Positions 10,328 through 18,580 of a DNA stretch of 64,000 bases are shown here, piece after piece; within the stretch, counting starts at the first letter, position 1, and every line of letters begins with the position of its first letter. The notes under the pieces were generated by a model, which searched no databases, had not been told where the DNA came from, and saw only the letters and a list, made by a program, of their open reading frames with translations. This DNA comes from Variovorax sp. S12S4 (GTDB taxonomy: Bacteria; Pseudomonadota; Gammaproteobacteria; Burkholderiales; Burkholderiaceae_C): NCBI RefSeq assembly GCF_023195515.1, contig NZ_JALPKR020000002.1:4007001-4071000 (forward strand), read 5' to 3'. Position numbers and translations under genes: made by a program.

Positions 10328-11035
10328 ATGCAGGCCGCGCTTGCCGGTGCCGCTTTGCTGATGGGCCTGGCCGGCGGGCCACACTGCGTGGCCATGTGTG
10401 GTGCGGTGTCGGCCGCCGTGATCCGCATCGTGCCGGTTCAGGTTGCGGCTTCGTCCGCAGCCGCAGGTGACACCGCACCGGCTGCGCAGGTGGCATTTCA
10501 CGTCGGGCGCATCGCAAGCTACGCCGTGGCGGGCGCCGTCGCCGCGGCCAGCGTGAACAGCCTGGCGCTGGCCGGGGTGCAAGTCGCCGCGCTCAAGCCG
10601 CTCTGGATGCTGCTGCATGTGTTCGTCTTCGCCTGGGGCGCGACGCTGGCGATCGCGGGGCGGCAGCCGGCGTGGGCACGGCGCGTCGGGCGCACGCTCG
10701 AAGCCCGCCTTCGTTCGCACGCGGGAGGCACGCCATGGGGTGTTCTGGCGACCGGCGCGCTCTGGGTGGCCATGCCTTGCGGGCTGCTCTATTCGGCATT
10801 GCTGCTTGCCAGCCTGGCCAATGGGCCCGTGCAGGGCGGGGTGGCGATGATGCTGTTCGCCGTGGGCAGCGGACTCTCCCTGGTGCTGGCGCCGTGGCTC
10901 TGGCAGCGGCTGCGGTGGAGCGGTGGCGGCTCTCAGGCCTGGGGTGCACGCCTTGCCGGTATCTTGCTCGCGGCCGTGGCGCTGCAGGCGCTCTGGTCCG
11001 ATCTCGGCCGCCAGATCGAGATCTGGTGCCGCTGA
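10328..11035 (+). CDS. SafE/TauE-like membrane protein of the cbb3 locus (sulfite exporter family, CcoA-like position)
   Basis: A 235-residue membrane protein with about six helices and the N-terminal motif GLAGGPHCVAMCG, in which the GGPHCxxMCG pattern is typical of the urease-accessory UreH-like transmembrane group often found next to cbb3 genes. The two cysteines and histidine could bind metal. It starts two bases after the hemN stop. A part in copper or other metal handling for the oxidase is likely from context, but substrate is not shown by the sequence. Confidence 0.8.
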   Translation: MQAALAGAALLMGLAGGPHCVAMCGAVSAAVIRIVPVQVAASSAAAGDTAPAAQVAFHVGRIASYAVAGAVAAASVNSLALAGVQVAALKPLWMLLHVFVFAWGATLAIAGRQPAWARRVGRTLEARLRSHAGGTPWGVLATGALWVAMPCGLLYSALLLASLANGPVQGGVAMMLFAVGSGLSLVLAPWLWQRLRWSGGGSQAWGARLAGILLAAVALQALWSDLGRQIEIWCR

Positions 11036-11062
11036 ACCCCGTGCGCCGGGGGCGCGCCTTTG

Positions 11063-11076
11063 TTGACCTGTATCAA
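11063..11076. promoter_or_regulatory. FNR/ANR-type binding site upstream of the desaturase
   Basis: TTGACCTGTATCAA differs from TTGAT-N4-ATCAA at one base. It lies in the 94-bp gap, centred about 60 bp before the desaturase start, suggesting low-oxygen control of the desaturase and the genes after it. Confidence 0.65.
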
Positions 11077-11129
11077 AGGCCCGCACGCCACCCGTTCGCA
11101 GAATTGCCGCATCTGTCCTAGAGGTGCCA

Positions 11130-12314
11130 ATGCAATCCGTCTTGTTCTCCGGAGTTTTCGATCTTCCATGGTGGGGTGCCGTGCTGGTGGCCTTGGCGCT
11201 CACGCACGTCACCATTGCCTCGGTCACCATCTTCCTGCACCGCCACCAGGCCCATCGTGCGCTGGAGCTGCATCCGGTGGCCAGCCATTTCTTTCGCTTC
11301 TGGCTGTGGCTGACCACCGGCATGGTCACGAAGGAGTGGGCGGCGGTGCACCGCAAGCACCATGCAAAGTGCGACACGCCCGAAGATCCGCACAGCCCCC
11401 AGGTGTTCGGGCTTTCCCGCGTGCTGTGGGGCGGCGTGTTCCTCTACATCCGCGAGAGCAACGTGGCACAGACCATTGCACGCTACGGCCATGGCACGCC
11501 GGACGACTGGATCGAGCGCACGCTCTATTCGCGCCACAAGATTCTCGGCATCGTGTTGATGGGCGTGGTGGACATGGCGCTCTTCGGCGCGGTGCCCGGC
11601 GGGTTGATCCTGCTCACGCAGATCGCCTGGATTCCGTTCTGGGCCGCGGGCGTGGTCAACGGCATCGGCCACTACTGGGGCTACCGCAACTGGCAGGCAC
11701 CGGATTCCAGCACCAACATTTCGCCGATCGGCATCCTGATCGGCGGTGAGGAGCTGCACAACAACCACCATGCCTTTCCCAGCTCGGCGAAGCTGTCCAA
11801 CAAGTGGTACGAGTTCGATGTGGGCTGGCTCTACATTCGCGTGCTGCAGGCGCTCGGCCTTGCCACCGTGAAGCATGTGGCACCGACGGCACGGCTCGCC
11901 GCACCCAAGCCAACTGTCGACCTGGAGACCGTGCAGGCAGTCATCCGCTGCCACTACGACGTGCTTTCGAGCTACGGCCGCTCGCTGAAGCAGGCCTATG
12001 CCGAGGAGTTCGGCCGGCTGCGCCGCCTTTCTCCACGCGAGGCGCGCTCGCTGCAAGCGGTGAAGCGCTGGCTGCCCAAGGACGAACGCATGCTCGACGA
12101 GTCGCGGCGCGTACGGGTTGCAACGGCTTTGCGCGGATCGCATGCACTGGCCACGATGTACTCGATGCGCCGGGAACTGACCGCGCTGTGGAGCCGTTCC
12201 GCTGCAACCGGCGAACAACTCGTCAAGCAGCTGCAGGACTGGTGCCATCGCGCGGAAGCCAGCGGCATTGCGCCGCTGGCCGAGTTCTCCAGGCGCCTTC
12301 GTTCCTACGCCTGA
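11130..12314 (+). CDS. Membrane fatty acid (acyl-CoA/acyl-lipid) desaturase
   Basis: 394 residues. The three histidine boxes of di-iron membrane desaturases are present: HRHQAHR (about residue 35), HRKHH (about 73) and HNNHH (about 210), with paired helices between them. The C-terminal 150 residues beyond the last box are soluble, rich in charged residues, and not part of the core fold. An AGAGG ribosome site precedes the ATG at 11130. It is in the FNR-linked block, so it may adjust membrane fluidity when oxygen falls. The position of the double bond is not predictable. Confidence 0.9.
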   Translation: MQSVLFSGVFDLPWWGAVLVALALTHVTIASVTIFLHRHQAHRALELHPVASHFFRFWLWLTTGMVTKEWAAVHRKHHAKCDTPEDPHSPQVFGLSRVLWGGVFLYIRESNVAQTIARYGHGTPDDWIERTLYSRHKILGIVLMGVVDMALFGAVPGGLILLTQIAWIPFWAAGVVNGIGHYWGYRNWQAPDSSTNISPIGILIGGEELHNNHHAFPSSAKLSNKWYEFDVGWLYIRVLQALGLATVKHVAPTARLAAPKPTVDLETVQAVIRCHYDVLSSYGRSLKQAYAEEFGRLRRLSPREARSLQAVKRWLPKDERMLDESRRVRVATALRGSHALATMYSMRRELTALWSRSAATGEQLVKQLQDWCHRAEASGIAPLAEFSRRLRSYA

Positions 12315-12339
12315 GCCGGGTGTCCCACAGGAGCCGTTC

Positions 12340-12921
12340 ATGACCCACGCGACCATTCGCATCATTCGCCAGGAGCATGCGGCCCTTGCCGCAATGCTGC
12401 GCTCCATCACCATGCTGCTGGAGCAGCACCGCCGCAAGGGAACGCGGCCCGACTTCGCCGCCTTGCGGGCCATGCTGTTCTACGTGGACGAATTTCCCGA
12501 GAAGCGCCATCACCGCAAGGAGAGCGAGCTGCTGTTTCCCAAGCTGCGCGCCAGAACGCCGATCTCGCGCGAACTGATGGACCGGCTCGACAACGACCAT
12601 GCCTGGGGCGAGCGAAAGGTGCGCAACGTCGAGCATGCGCTGCTGGCGTTCGAGATGCTGGGCGAGTCGCGCCGGGCTGCGTTCGAGACGGCCATGGCGC
12701 AGTACGTCGAGTTCTACCTGGATCACATGTCGGTGGAAGAGCGCGAGATTCTTCCGCTTGCCGAACGGGTGCTGACTGCCGACGACTGGCGCGAGCTCGA
12801 CGAGGCCTTCGGCAGGAACCGCGATCCGCTCACCGGCTACCGGCCGGAGCGGGAATACGAGGCGCTTTTCACCCGCATCGTGAACATCGTGCCCGCGCCC
12901 ATCGGCCTGGGGCCTGCATAG
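12340..12921 (+). CDS. Hemerythrin HHE-domain protein
   Basis: 193 residues, all helical. Candidate di-iron ligands are seen in IRQEHAAL (His near 12), PEKRHHRKESELLFP (His and Glu near 55-61), DNDHAWGE (near 87) and YLDHMSVEEREILP (near 128-134), the H...HxxxE...H...HxxxE pattern of HHE domains. Such proteins bind or sense O2 or NO or protect iron-sulfur clusters. It follows the desaturase by 25 bp and is followed by a Usp gene, consistent with an oxygen or NO stress role. Confidence 0.85.
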   Translation: MTHATIRIIRQEHAALAAMLRSITMLLEQHRRKGTRPDFAALRAMLFYVDEFPEKRHHRKESELLFPKLRARTPISRELMDRLDNDHAWGERKVRNVEHALLAFEMLGESRRAAFETAMAQYVEFYLDHMSVEEREILPLAERVLTADDWRELDEAFGRNRDPLTGYRPEREYEALFTRIVNIVPAPIGLGPA

Positions 12922-12972
12922 CGCGGCAGCAGACATCCGCTCCTCTTCAAGAAAAACCAACCAAGGAACATC

Positions 12973-13395
12973 ATGAAAATTCTTCTCGCCGTGGACGGCA
13001 GCGAATACACCGCCCGCATGCTCGACTACATCGGCGCGCACAAGGAATGGGCGAACGCAGGCCATGCGTTCACCGTCTTCAACGCCGTGGTTCCGGTGCC
13101 GCACCGGGCCGCGGCATTCGCGGGGCCCGACCTCGTGCACACCTATTACGAGGACGAAGCCCGCGTCGTGCTGCAGCCGGTGCGCGCCGCGCTGGCCGCG
13201 CGCGGCATCGAGGCCGCGTTCGCACACAAGGTCGGCCATCCGGCGGACGAGATCGCCGCTTTTGCGGAGCACGGCAAGTTCGACCTCCTGGTCATGGGTT
13301 CGCGCGGGGAGGGGGCGTTGACCAACCTCGTGCTGGGTTCCGTCGCCATGAAGGTGCTGGCCCGCTGCACGGTGCCTGTGCTGCTGGTGCGCTGA
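12973..13395 (+). CDS. Universal stress protein, UspA family
   Basis: A 140-residue single Usp domain: MKILLAVDGSEYTARM at the start, and the ATP-loop pattern LVMGSRGEGALTNLVLGSVA near residues 102-121, ending VPVLLVR. It is preceded by CAAGGAACATC. It is clearly a different copy from the Usp at 670-1113. Position between the hemerythrin gene and the FNR-type regulator suggests expression with the microaerobic block. Confidence 0.9.
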   Translation: MKILLAVDGSEYTARMLDYIGAHKEWANAGHAFTVFNAVVPVPHRAAAFAGPDLVHTYYEDEARVVLQPVRAALAARGIEAAFAHKVGHPADEIAAFAEHGKFDLLVMGSRGEGALTNLVLGSVAMKVLARCTVPVLLVR

Positions 13396-13522
13396 TACAC
13401 GCCGGACACAAACCATTCACGGAGCGTTACCCACCGACTCCTGCTGTTGTCACTGTGTTGCCGGGCGCTTCATAGCATCCATCCATCGACCCGCGATGCA
13501 CACAATAAACAGGAGCGTTCAC

Positions 13523-14311
13523 ATGTTCAACCCGTCCCAGACCCAGGCCGCCGTACCCGCAATGAGCGGCTTTCTTGCCGCAGGCGCATTGCCGAAGACC
13601 GGCGTGGCGGTCCACGAGCGGGCCAGCCACAAACTGATGGAGACGCAAAAGCTGCTGAAGGAGCGCCTGGACCCGCAACGCCGCGTGGTGCATGCCGGCG
13701 ACGTGGTCTACCAGGCCGGCGAGCGCTTCGGCAACCTCTACATCCTGAACTCGGGTTTCTTCAAGATCGTGAACCTGTCGGCCGACGGCCGCGAGCAGGT
13801 GGTGGGCTTGAAGTTTCGCGGCGACTGGCTGGGCTTCGACGGCATTGCCGGGGGCTGCTACTCGTGCGACGCGGTCGCCATGGACACCGGCGAGGTCTGG
13901 GTGGTGTCGTACGAGTCGCTGCTGGCCGCCGCCCTTGCCGAACCCGCCTTGCTGCAGGTGTTCCACACGGCAATGAGCCGCGAGATCGCGCATGACCGCG
14001 ATTCGCTGATGTCCGTGTGCACGCTGCCCGCCGATGCGCGCGTGGCGGACTTCCTGCGCTACTGGGCGGAGTCGCTGGCCGAGCGCGGCATGCGCGCCGA
14101 CCAGATCACGCTGCGCATGACGCGCGCCGAAATCGGCAACTACCTGGGCATGACGCTGGAAAGCGTGAGCCGCGCGCTCTCGCGGCTGGCGCGCGACAAG
14201 GTGATCGAGTTCGTTGAAAAAGGCCGCCGCGACGTGCAGATTCCCGATGTGGGCGCCTTGTCTGCCTTCGTGCAGCGCTGCCTTGCGCCGGCACCCGCCA
14301 TGCTGCAGTGA
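13523..14311 (+). CDS. Crp/FNR-family transcriptional regulator (FNR-type recognition helix)
   Basis: 262 residues: a cyclic-nucleotide-binding-like domain (about 40-165) and a C-terminal helix-turn-helix with MTRAEIGNYLGMTLESVSRAL. The E-x-x-S-R pattern in the recognition helix is that of FNR and predicts binding to TTGAT half-sites, exactly the motif found three times upstream in this cluster. The N-terminus has no cysteine cluster; the cysteines seen are in GGCYSCDA, SVCTLP and near the end. So it may not carry a classical FNR [4Fe-4S] cluster and could be FixK- or DNR-like. AGGAG lies 8 bases before the start. Confidence 0.88.
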   Translation: MFNPSQTQAAVPAMSGFLAAGALPKTGVAVHERASHKLMETQKLLKERLDPQRRVVHAGDVVYQAGERFGNLYILNSGFFKIVNLSADGREQVVGLKFRGDWLGFDGIAGGCYSCDAVAMDTGEVWVVSYESLLAAALAEPALLQVFHTAMSREIAHDRDSLMSVCTLPADARVADFLRYWAESLAERGMRADQITLRMTRAEIGNYLGMTLESVSRALSRLARDKVIEFVEKGRRDVQIPDVGALSAFVQRCLAPAPAMLQ

Positions 14312-14368
14312 CCGTCAACTCCACGGCCTGTTCATACAGAGGGCCGATTCGCATGGGTGTTCGCGCAA

Positions 14369-14644
14369 TCACATCAACCGCAATCCCCGGTTGAACTGCA
14401 TCAAGGTCTTGATCGGCGCCGGCACATTGCCCATCTTCGCGATCTCGGCACGGCCATCTTCGGTGATGCGGATCACAGTGGCCATGCGCGACGATACGTA
14501 GGGCGAGGTCGGCTTGAGCGTCGTGATCTCGGCCTCTATCAAGCCTGTGGCCAGGAGCACCGAGACGTGCCGGATCTCTTCCGGATTGGCGACACGAACC
14601 GGTAGCTGCACATGCTGCAGCCTGTTCAAGAACGAAAGCGGCAT
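14369..14644 (-). CDS. Hypothetical protein, small predicted wHTH-like
   Basis: 91 residues starting MPLSFLNRLQHVQLPVRV. The start at 14644 is preferred over 14761 because GGAG lies six bases upstream. The pattern resembles the small proteins near 62.6-63.7 kb: an N-terminal helical part, then ATVIRITEDGRAEIAKMG, which looks like the wing and last helix of a winged-helix domain (compare ITAEGRAA and LTPDGRSAL there). The gene converges with the Crp/FNR gene. No function is known. Confidence 0.65.
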   Translation of the reverse strand: MPLSFLNRLQHVQLPVRVANPEEIRHVSVLLATGLIEAEITTLKPTSPYVSSRMATVIRITEDGRAEIAKMGNVPAPIKTLMQFNRGLRLM

Positions 14645-14857
14645 TCGATTCTCCGATGCAGGTGTTGACCCTTTCGGGGGAACACCTCGGGGGCAATCCA
14701 TGTGCCCAGCCGCGCCCCCCGGTCGCGGTCTACTGGTTGTAGCATCTGCCCGGGTTATCACCTATGCGCCAAATGGCTACGGTCTGGTGGTAGTAGAAAG
14801 ACTTACTGCATATATCGCTGCGAATCTTTCCGCCGCGATGTCTGGTACAAAAGGCCG

Positions 14858-15997
14858 ATGACCGTTCCACTCGCGGTTTCCCTCGTCGATCTCCTCTTCG
14901 GACTGGCGCTCGGGCCCTCCGGCGGGGCAGCTCGCAACCGCTGCTCGCTCGAAGGCCTCGCCTGGAAAAAGTCCAGCGAGGGAGGCGTGCTCGAGGTCGC
15001 TATCCAGGAACTGGAAGCGACCGCGCTGCAGTTTGCGTCGGGACCCTTTGTGCTCGACGTAGGCCGCATCGCCGCGCATGCAATCACAGGCGAGGTGCGC
15101 ACCACCGAGGCCGGCGTGCTGAGCCTCTCCGCCGTCGAGGCAGCCGAGGCCGAGCTCTCGGGGGTCAGGTTGCAGGGGCCCTTGGTCATGCCGCCGCAAA
15201 TCCAGACGGCGTTGCATGCCCTGCAGGGCGCCGGCGGCGCGGCGCCCACTGCCGGTGGTGCCACAACGCCCCAGGCGGCGGCCGAAGCCTGGCGCTTAGG
15301 CCCGCTCGGGCAGGCCGAGGGCACGATTCGCGGGCGGATCACCGATGCGCACCTGCTGTTCGATGCCGATGTGACGGTGCCCATAGAGCATGGCCAGATC
15401 GACTTCAACGACGCGACAGTCGAGCACGTGGGCCCGGATTCGCGCATGGGCGTGAGCCGGCTCGGGCTCTATGTCGATGCGCCGAACGGGCGCAGCTACC
15501 TGTACCAGTTCGCTTCGGCGCCGCTTGCCGGCGTGGAGTTCGAGCGCCGCGGTGCCTTGCTGAGCCCGTGGGTTTCCGAGCGCGGCAAGCTGCACTTGCA
15601 GGCGTTTGCCGAGGCCATGCTGCGCCAGTGCATGGGCGGCCAGGGCCAGGGATTGACCGAACAGGCGCGCCTGCTGCTCGGCCGCACGGCGATTTCGGGC
15701 GAGGTGCAGCTCGGCGATGGGGTTCTTGCCGTGCCGGGTGCGCAGGCGCACATGGAGGGCCGCAGCGAGGGGCGCAACGCCGTCGGCATGCGCTCCGATG
15801 CGCTCGGCCAGGGACTGACCGTCGAGATGGCTTCGCTCTCAGCGCGAGATGCGGCCGCGAAGTGGCGGGGAGCGCAGCTGGGCTGCGAGAGGAGTACCGC
15901 GCGGCTCAAGCTGCAGCTCCTGATCGAAGGCGCGCAGATGCGCTTCGTGATCGAGATCGAGAACTGCAAGCTCGCAGGGCTGCGGCTCGATCTTTAG
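14858..15997 (+). CDS. Hypothetical protein, about 380 residues
   Basis: 379 residues, no recognised domain, no clear signal peptide and no long membrane helix. It has a repeated style of short beta-strand segments (for example IRGRITDAHLLFDADVTVPI and RMGVSRLGLYVDAPNGR) with a low-complexity linker GGAAPTAGGATTPQAAA near 125-145, which suggests a beta-rich protein of AsmA or scaffold-like type, but this is weak. The start at 14858 is the first ATG that excludes a poorly coding upstream stretch. It faces the SDR gene on the other strand. Confidence 0.65.
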   Translation: MTVPLAVSLVDLLFGLALGPSGGAARNRCSLEGLAWKKSSEGGVLEVAIQELEATALQFASGPFVLDVGRIAAHAITGEVRTTEAGVLSLSAVEAAEAELSGVRLQGPLVMPPQIQTALHALQGAGGAAPTAGGATTPQAAAEAWRLGPLGQAEGTIRGRITDAHLLFDADVTVPIEHGQIDFNDATVEHVGPDSRMGVSRLGLYVDAPNGRSYLYQFASAPLAGVEFERRGALLSPWVSERGKLHLQAFAEAMLRQCMGGQGQGLTEQARLLLGRTAISGEVQLGDGVLAVPGAQAHMEGRSEGRNAVGMRSDALGQGLTVEMASLSARDAAAKWRGAQLGCERSTARLKLQLLIEGAQMRFVIEIENCKLAGLRLDL

Positions 15998-16009
15998 GGC
16001 CGGCCTGGC

Positions 16010-16715
16010 TCAGGCGGCCTGCGGAAGGTAGCTGGGCCGCGGCGCCGTCATGCCGCGCTTGACCTGCTGGGTGAGTTCGTCGGCCAGCACTTCGTCGTCG
16101 CCCGCTTCGAGCCCGTCGAGCGCACGCCTGACGATTTCTTCAGGGCTGGACTTGGGAACGTCGAACCCTTGTGTCATGCCGGTATCGACATAGGCCATGT
16201 GCAGCCCCAGCACCTGGGTCTGCTGCGCCGACAGTTCGCTGCGCAAGGCATTGGTGAGCGACCAGGCCGCCGACTTGCTGGCCGAATAGGCCGCCAGCTC
16301 GCCGCCGTTCACCCACGATGCAACCGACAGCACATTGAGCAGCGCGCCGCCGCCGTTGGCCTTGAGAACCGGCGCGAAGGCCTTGCTCATGCGCAGCACC
16401 GCGAAGAAGTTGGTCTCGAAAATGCGCCGCGCAACCTCTTCGCTGTCGGCTGCGAGAAAGCCTCCCACCTGGGCGATGCCGGCGTTGTTGATCACCAGCG
16501 TCACGTCGGACGCCAGCGCTGCGGCGGCCGCCACGTCTTGCGGGTTATTGACGTCCAGCCGCAGCGCCTGAACGCCCGACTGGGTCACAGCCACGGGGTC
16601 GCGTGCGCCGGCATACACCTTGCGCGCCGCCGCGGGCGAGCAGCTCGCGTGCAAACACCAGGCCGATGCCGCGATTGGCGCCGGTGACAAGGGCGACGGA
16701 ATTTTCGATCTTCAT
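16010..16715 (-). CDS. Short-chain dehydrogenase/reductase, apparent frameshift
   Basis: A classical SDR of about 235 residues. The N-terminus MKIENSVALVTGANRGIGL (TGxxxGIG cofactor motif) is in one frame from 16715, and the rest, from ARKVYAGARDP through NNAG and the catalytic YSASKSA, is in another. The join lies in the GC-rich stretch near 16625-16640. Here removing one base (or adding two) restores RGARKVYAGARDP, unlike the other breaks in the window, which need an added base. GGAG precedes the start. It follows the oxidoreductase at 16753-17754 in the same direction and probably shares its TetR control. Confidence 0.82.
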
Positions 16716-16752
16716 GGGAATCTCCAGGGTGGGGTGGGGGGACGAACGAAGC

Positions 16753-17754
16753 TCACTTGACCTTGATGACGACCTTGCCCTTGGCACGGCCTGCTTCGAC
16801 ATAGGCCAGGGCTTCATTGGTGGAGTCGAACGGGAACACGCGGTCCATCACGGCGCGGATGGCTCCAGCCTCGATCAGGCCGGTGATCTCGCGCAGCTGG
16901 CTCCCGTTCGCCCTCATGAAGAGAAACGAGAAACCGACGCCGCGGCCCTTGGCCCTGCGCCGGATGCCCGCGCTCAGGAGCCGCATGACGAGCTTCACGA
17001 AGCCGGGCGCTCCGCTTTGCTTGCCGAACTCGGGGTCGGGCGGGCCGGAGATGGTGATGAGCTTTCCGCCGTGCTTGAGCACGTGGAGCGATTTTTCCAG
17101 CGTCTTGCCGTCCTGGCTGTTCAGCACCACGTCGTAGTCCCGCAAGACATCCTCGAAGTCTTGCGACCGGTAGTCGACGACGACATCCGCGCCCAGGCTC
17201 TTGACGAGGGCCGCATTGGCCGCGCTCGTCGTCGTGGCGACTGTCGCACCCAGGTGCTTGGCCAGCTGGATGGCAAAGGTGCCCACACCGCCCGAGCCTG
17301 CCTGGATGAAGACCTTCTGACCCTTCACGAGCGAGGCTTTCTCGACCAGTGCCTGCCACGCCGTCAACGCCACCAGCGGAATGGAGGCCGCTTCCTCCAT
17401 CGTCAGGTTGTTGGGCTTGCGCGCGAGCGATGCCTCCTTGACCGGAACGAACTCGGCAAAGGTGCCGATACGGAAATCATCGACGCGCGCATACACCTCG
17501 TCGCCCGGCTTGAACTGCCGCACGCGCGCGCCGGCCTTCACGACCACGCCCGCCACGTCATGGCCCAGCACCAAGGGCAGGCGGTAGGGCAGGATGAGCT
17601 TGAACTCGCCGTTTCGGATCTTGGCGTCCAGCAGGTTCACGCCGGCGGCATGAACCTCGACCAGGACCTCGTCGTCGCGCAGCTCCGGCGTTGGCATCTC
17701 CGCCGCTCGCAGTGGCCGCTTCTTGCCGTACCGGTCAAGAACAAAAGCTTTCAT
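16753..17754 (-). CDS. NADP-dependent oxidoreductase, zinc-independent MDR (quinone reductase-like)
   Basis: 333 residues of the medium-chain reductase fold. Seen: GHDVAGVV near 65, the nucleotide motif AGSGGVGTFAIQLAK near 150, and a C-terminal AGRAKGKVVIKV. The zinc-binding cysteines of alcohol dehydrogenases are missing, so it belongs to the quinone oxidoreductase side of the family. AAGGA precedes the start. A palindrome shared with the tetR promoter region lies 73 bp upstream, so it is probably repressed by the adjacent TetR protein and derepressed by a toxic electrophile or aromatic; the ligand is unknown. Confidence 0.88.
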   Translation of the reverse strand: MKAFVLDRYGKKRPLRAAEMPTPELRDDEVLVEVHAAGVNLLDAKIRNGEFKLILPYRLPLVLGHDVAGVVVKAGARVRQFKPGDEVYARVDDFRIGTFAEFVPVKEASLARKPNNLTMEEAASIPLVALTAWQALVEKASLVKGQKVFIQAGSGGVGTFAIQLAKHLGATVATTTSAANAALVKSLGADVVVDYRSQDFEDVLRDYDVVLNSQDGKTLEKSLHVLKHGGKLITISGPPDPEFGKQSGAPGFVKLVMRLLSAGIRRRAKGRGVGFSFLFMRANGSQLREITGLIEAGAIRAVMDRVFPFDSTNEALAYVEAGRAKGKVVIKVK

Positions 17755-17826
17755 GGTCTTCCTTGTTTCCTGGCGGACCCAGGTTTGCGAACGGCGTCGA
17801 TGCCGGGATATTCAACTTCATTTCGC

Positions 17827-17840
17827 ATGATGTTCATCAT
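17827..17840. promoter_or_regulatory. Predicted TetR operator, copy 1 (oxidoreductase side)
   Basis: ATGATGTTCATCAT, a 6-bp inverted repeat with a 2-bp centre. The same element with one changed base lies at 18467-18480, and both copies share the flanks TTTCGC on the left and A on the right. Two near-identical palindromes bracketing a tetR gene are strong evidence for its operators. Confidence 0.75.
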
Positions 17841-17880
17841 ATTTTCAGGCAAAGAAAACAGGCATCGTCTGGTGGTGGAT

Positions 17881-18468
17881 TCAAGCAGCGCCGAGGTGCT
17901 TCAGTGCGGCTTCGCGCAGGCTGTCCGACAGTGCCGGCTCGTCGACCGCGCGGGCCAGGAGCAGCGTGCCCACCATGGTGGCGACCGTCACAAGGGCCCG
18001 CTCATGGGCACCGGGCCGCCCCCAGTCGGGCGACTGGCGGGCGACAAGATCGATCATTTCCTTGACGTGGCGAGTGGTGGCCCGGCGCACCTCCGGCGCC
18101 TGGCGCGGCGTTTCAGAACCCAGCGCGGCAAGGGGACAGCCGAGTTCGACCTGCGCCATGTGCTCAGGGGAGAGATAGGTGCGAAGCATCACCGCCAGCG
18201 CCTGCTCGGGCGGCGCACTGGCTGCCACGTTGACGGCCACCGCGGCCGACTCGGCACACGCACGGCTTGCCGCTTCAGCCAGCATGGCCTCGCGGGATTC
18301 GAAATGGGCATAGAAGGCGCCGTGGGTCAGCCCGGCTTCCTTCATGATGTCCGCGACGCCGGTTCCGCCGTAGCCGCTGCGGCGGATGGCGCGCGCGGCC
18401 GCGGACACGATGCGCTCGTGCGACGCTTCCTTGGCAGAGGTTCTGGTTCCGTGCTTTGCGTTTCGCAT
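17881..18468 (-). CDS. TetR/AcrR-family transcriptional regulator
   Basis: 195 residues from MRNAKHGTRT. The N-terminal helix-turn-helix is clear: RIVSAAARAIRRSGYGGTGV then DIMKEAGLTHGAFYAHFESR (about 20-62), the TetR signature. The C-terminal half, with LGCPLAALGSE, matches TetR_C domains that bind small hydrophobic ligands. Start codons at 18480 and 18477 are also possible; they lie inside the predicted operator, so initiation and repression would overlap. The gene is in line with the oxidoreductase/SDR pair and is likely autoregulated. Confidence 0.9.
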   Translation of the reverse strand: MRNAKHGTRTSAKEASHERIVSAAARAIRRSGYGGTGVADIMKEAGLTHGAFYAHFESREAMLAEAASRACAESAAVAVNVAASAPPEQALAVMLRTYLSPEHMAQVELGCPLAALGSETPRQAPEVRRATTRHVKEMIDLVARQSPDWGRPGAHERALVTVATMVGTLLLARAVDEPALSDSLREAALKHLGAA

Positions 18469-18480
18469 GATGCTCATCAT
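18467..18480. promoter_or_regulatory. Predicted TetR operator, copy 2 (tetR start)
   Basis: ATGATGCTCATCAT, same 6-bp arms as the copy at 17827-17840, with identical flanking TTTCGC. It covers the tetR translation start, which fits autorepression. Confidence 0.75.
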
Positions 18481-18580
18481 ACATATTTTTTAGAAGTACG
18501 CCCACGACGGGTCCATGCATACCGCGCCCCCGGCGTGACCTCCGTGCACAATCGGCCGCATATCGACCCGCTCTCAGTGA

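Noticed and set aside
14391..14404. FNR-like site TTGAACTGCATCAA
   Set aside because: It lies inside the 3' coding part of the small gene at 14369-14644, far from any start, and has one mismatch; probably chance.
17751..17840. A leader peptide gene before the oxidoreductase
   Set aside because: 29 codons with no ribosome site; it may only reflect the duplicated operator. Reported as part of a finding, not as a gene.
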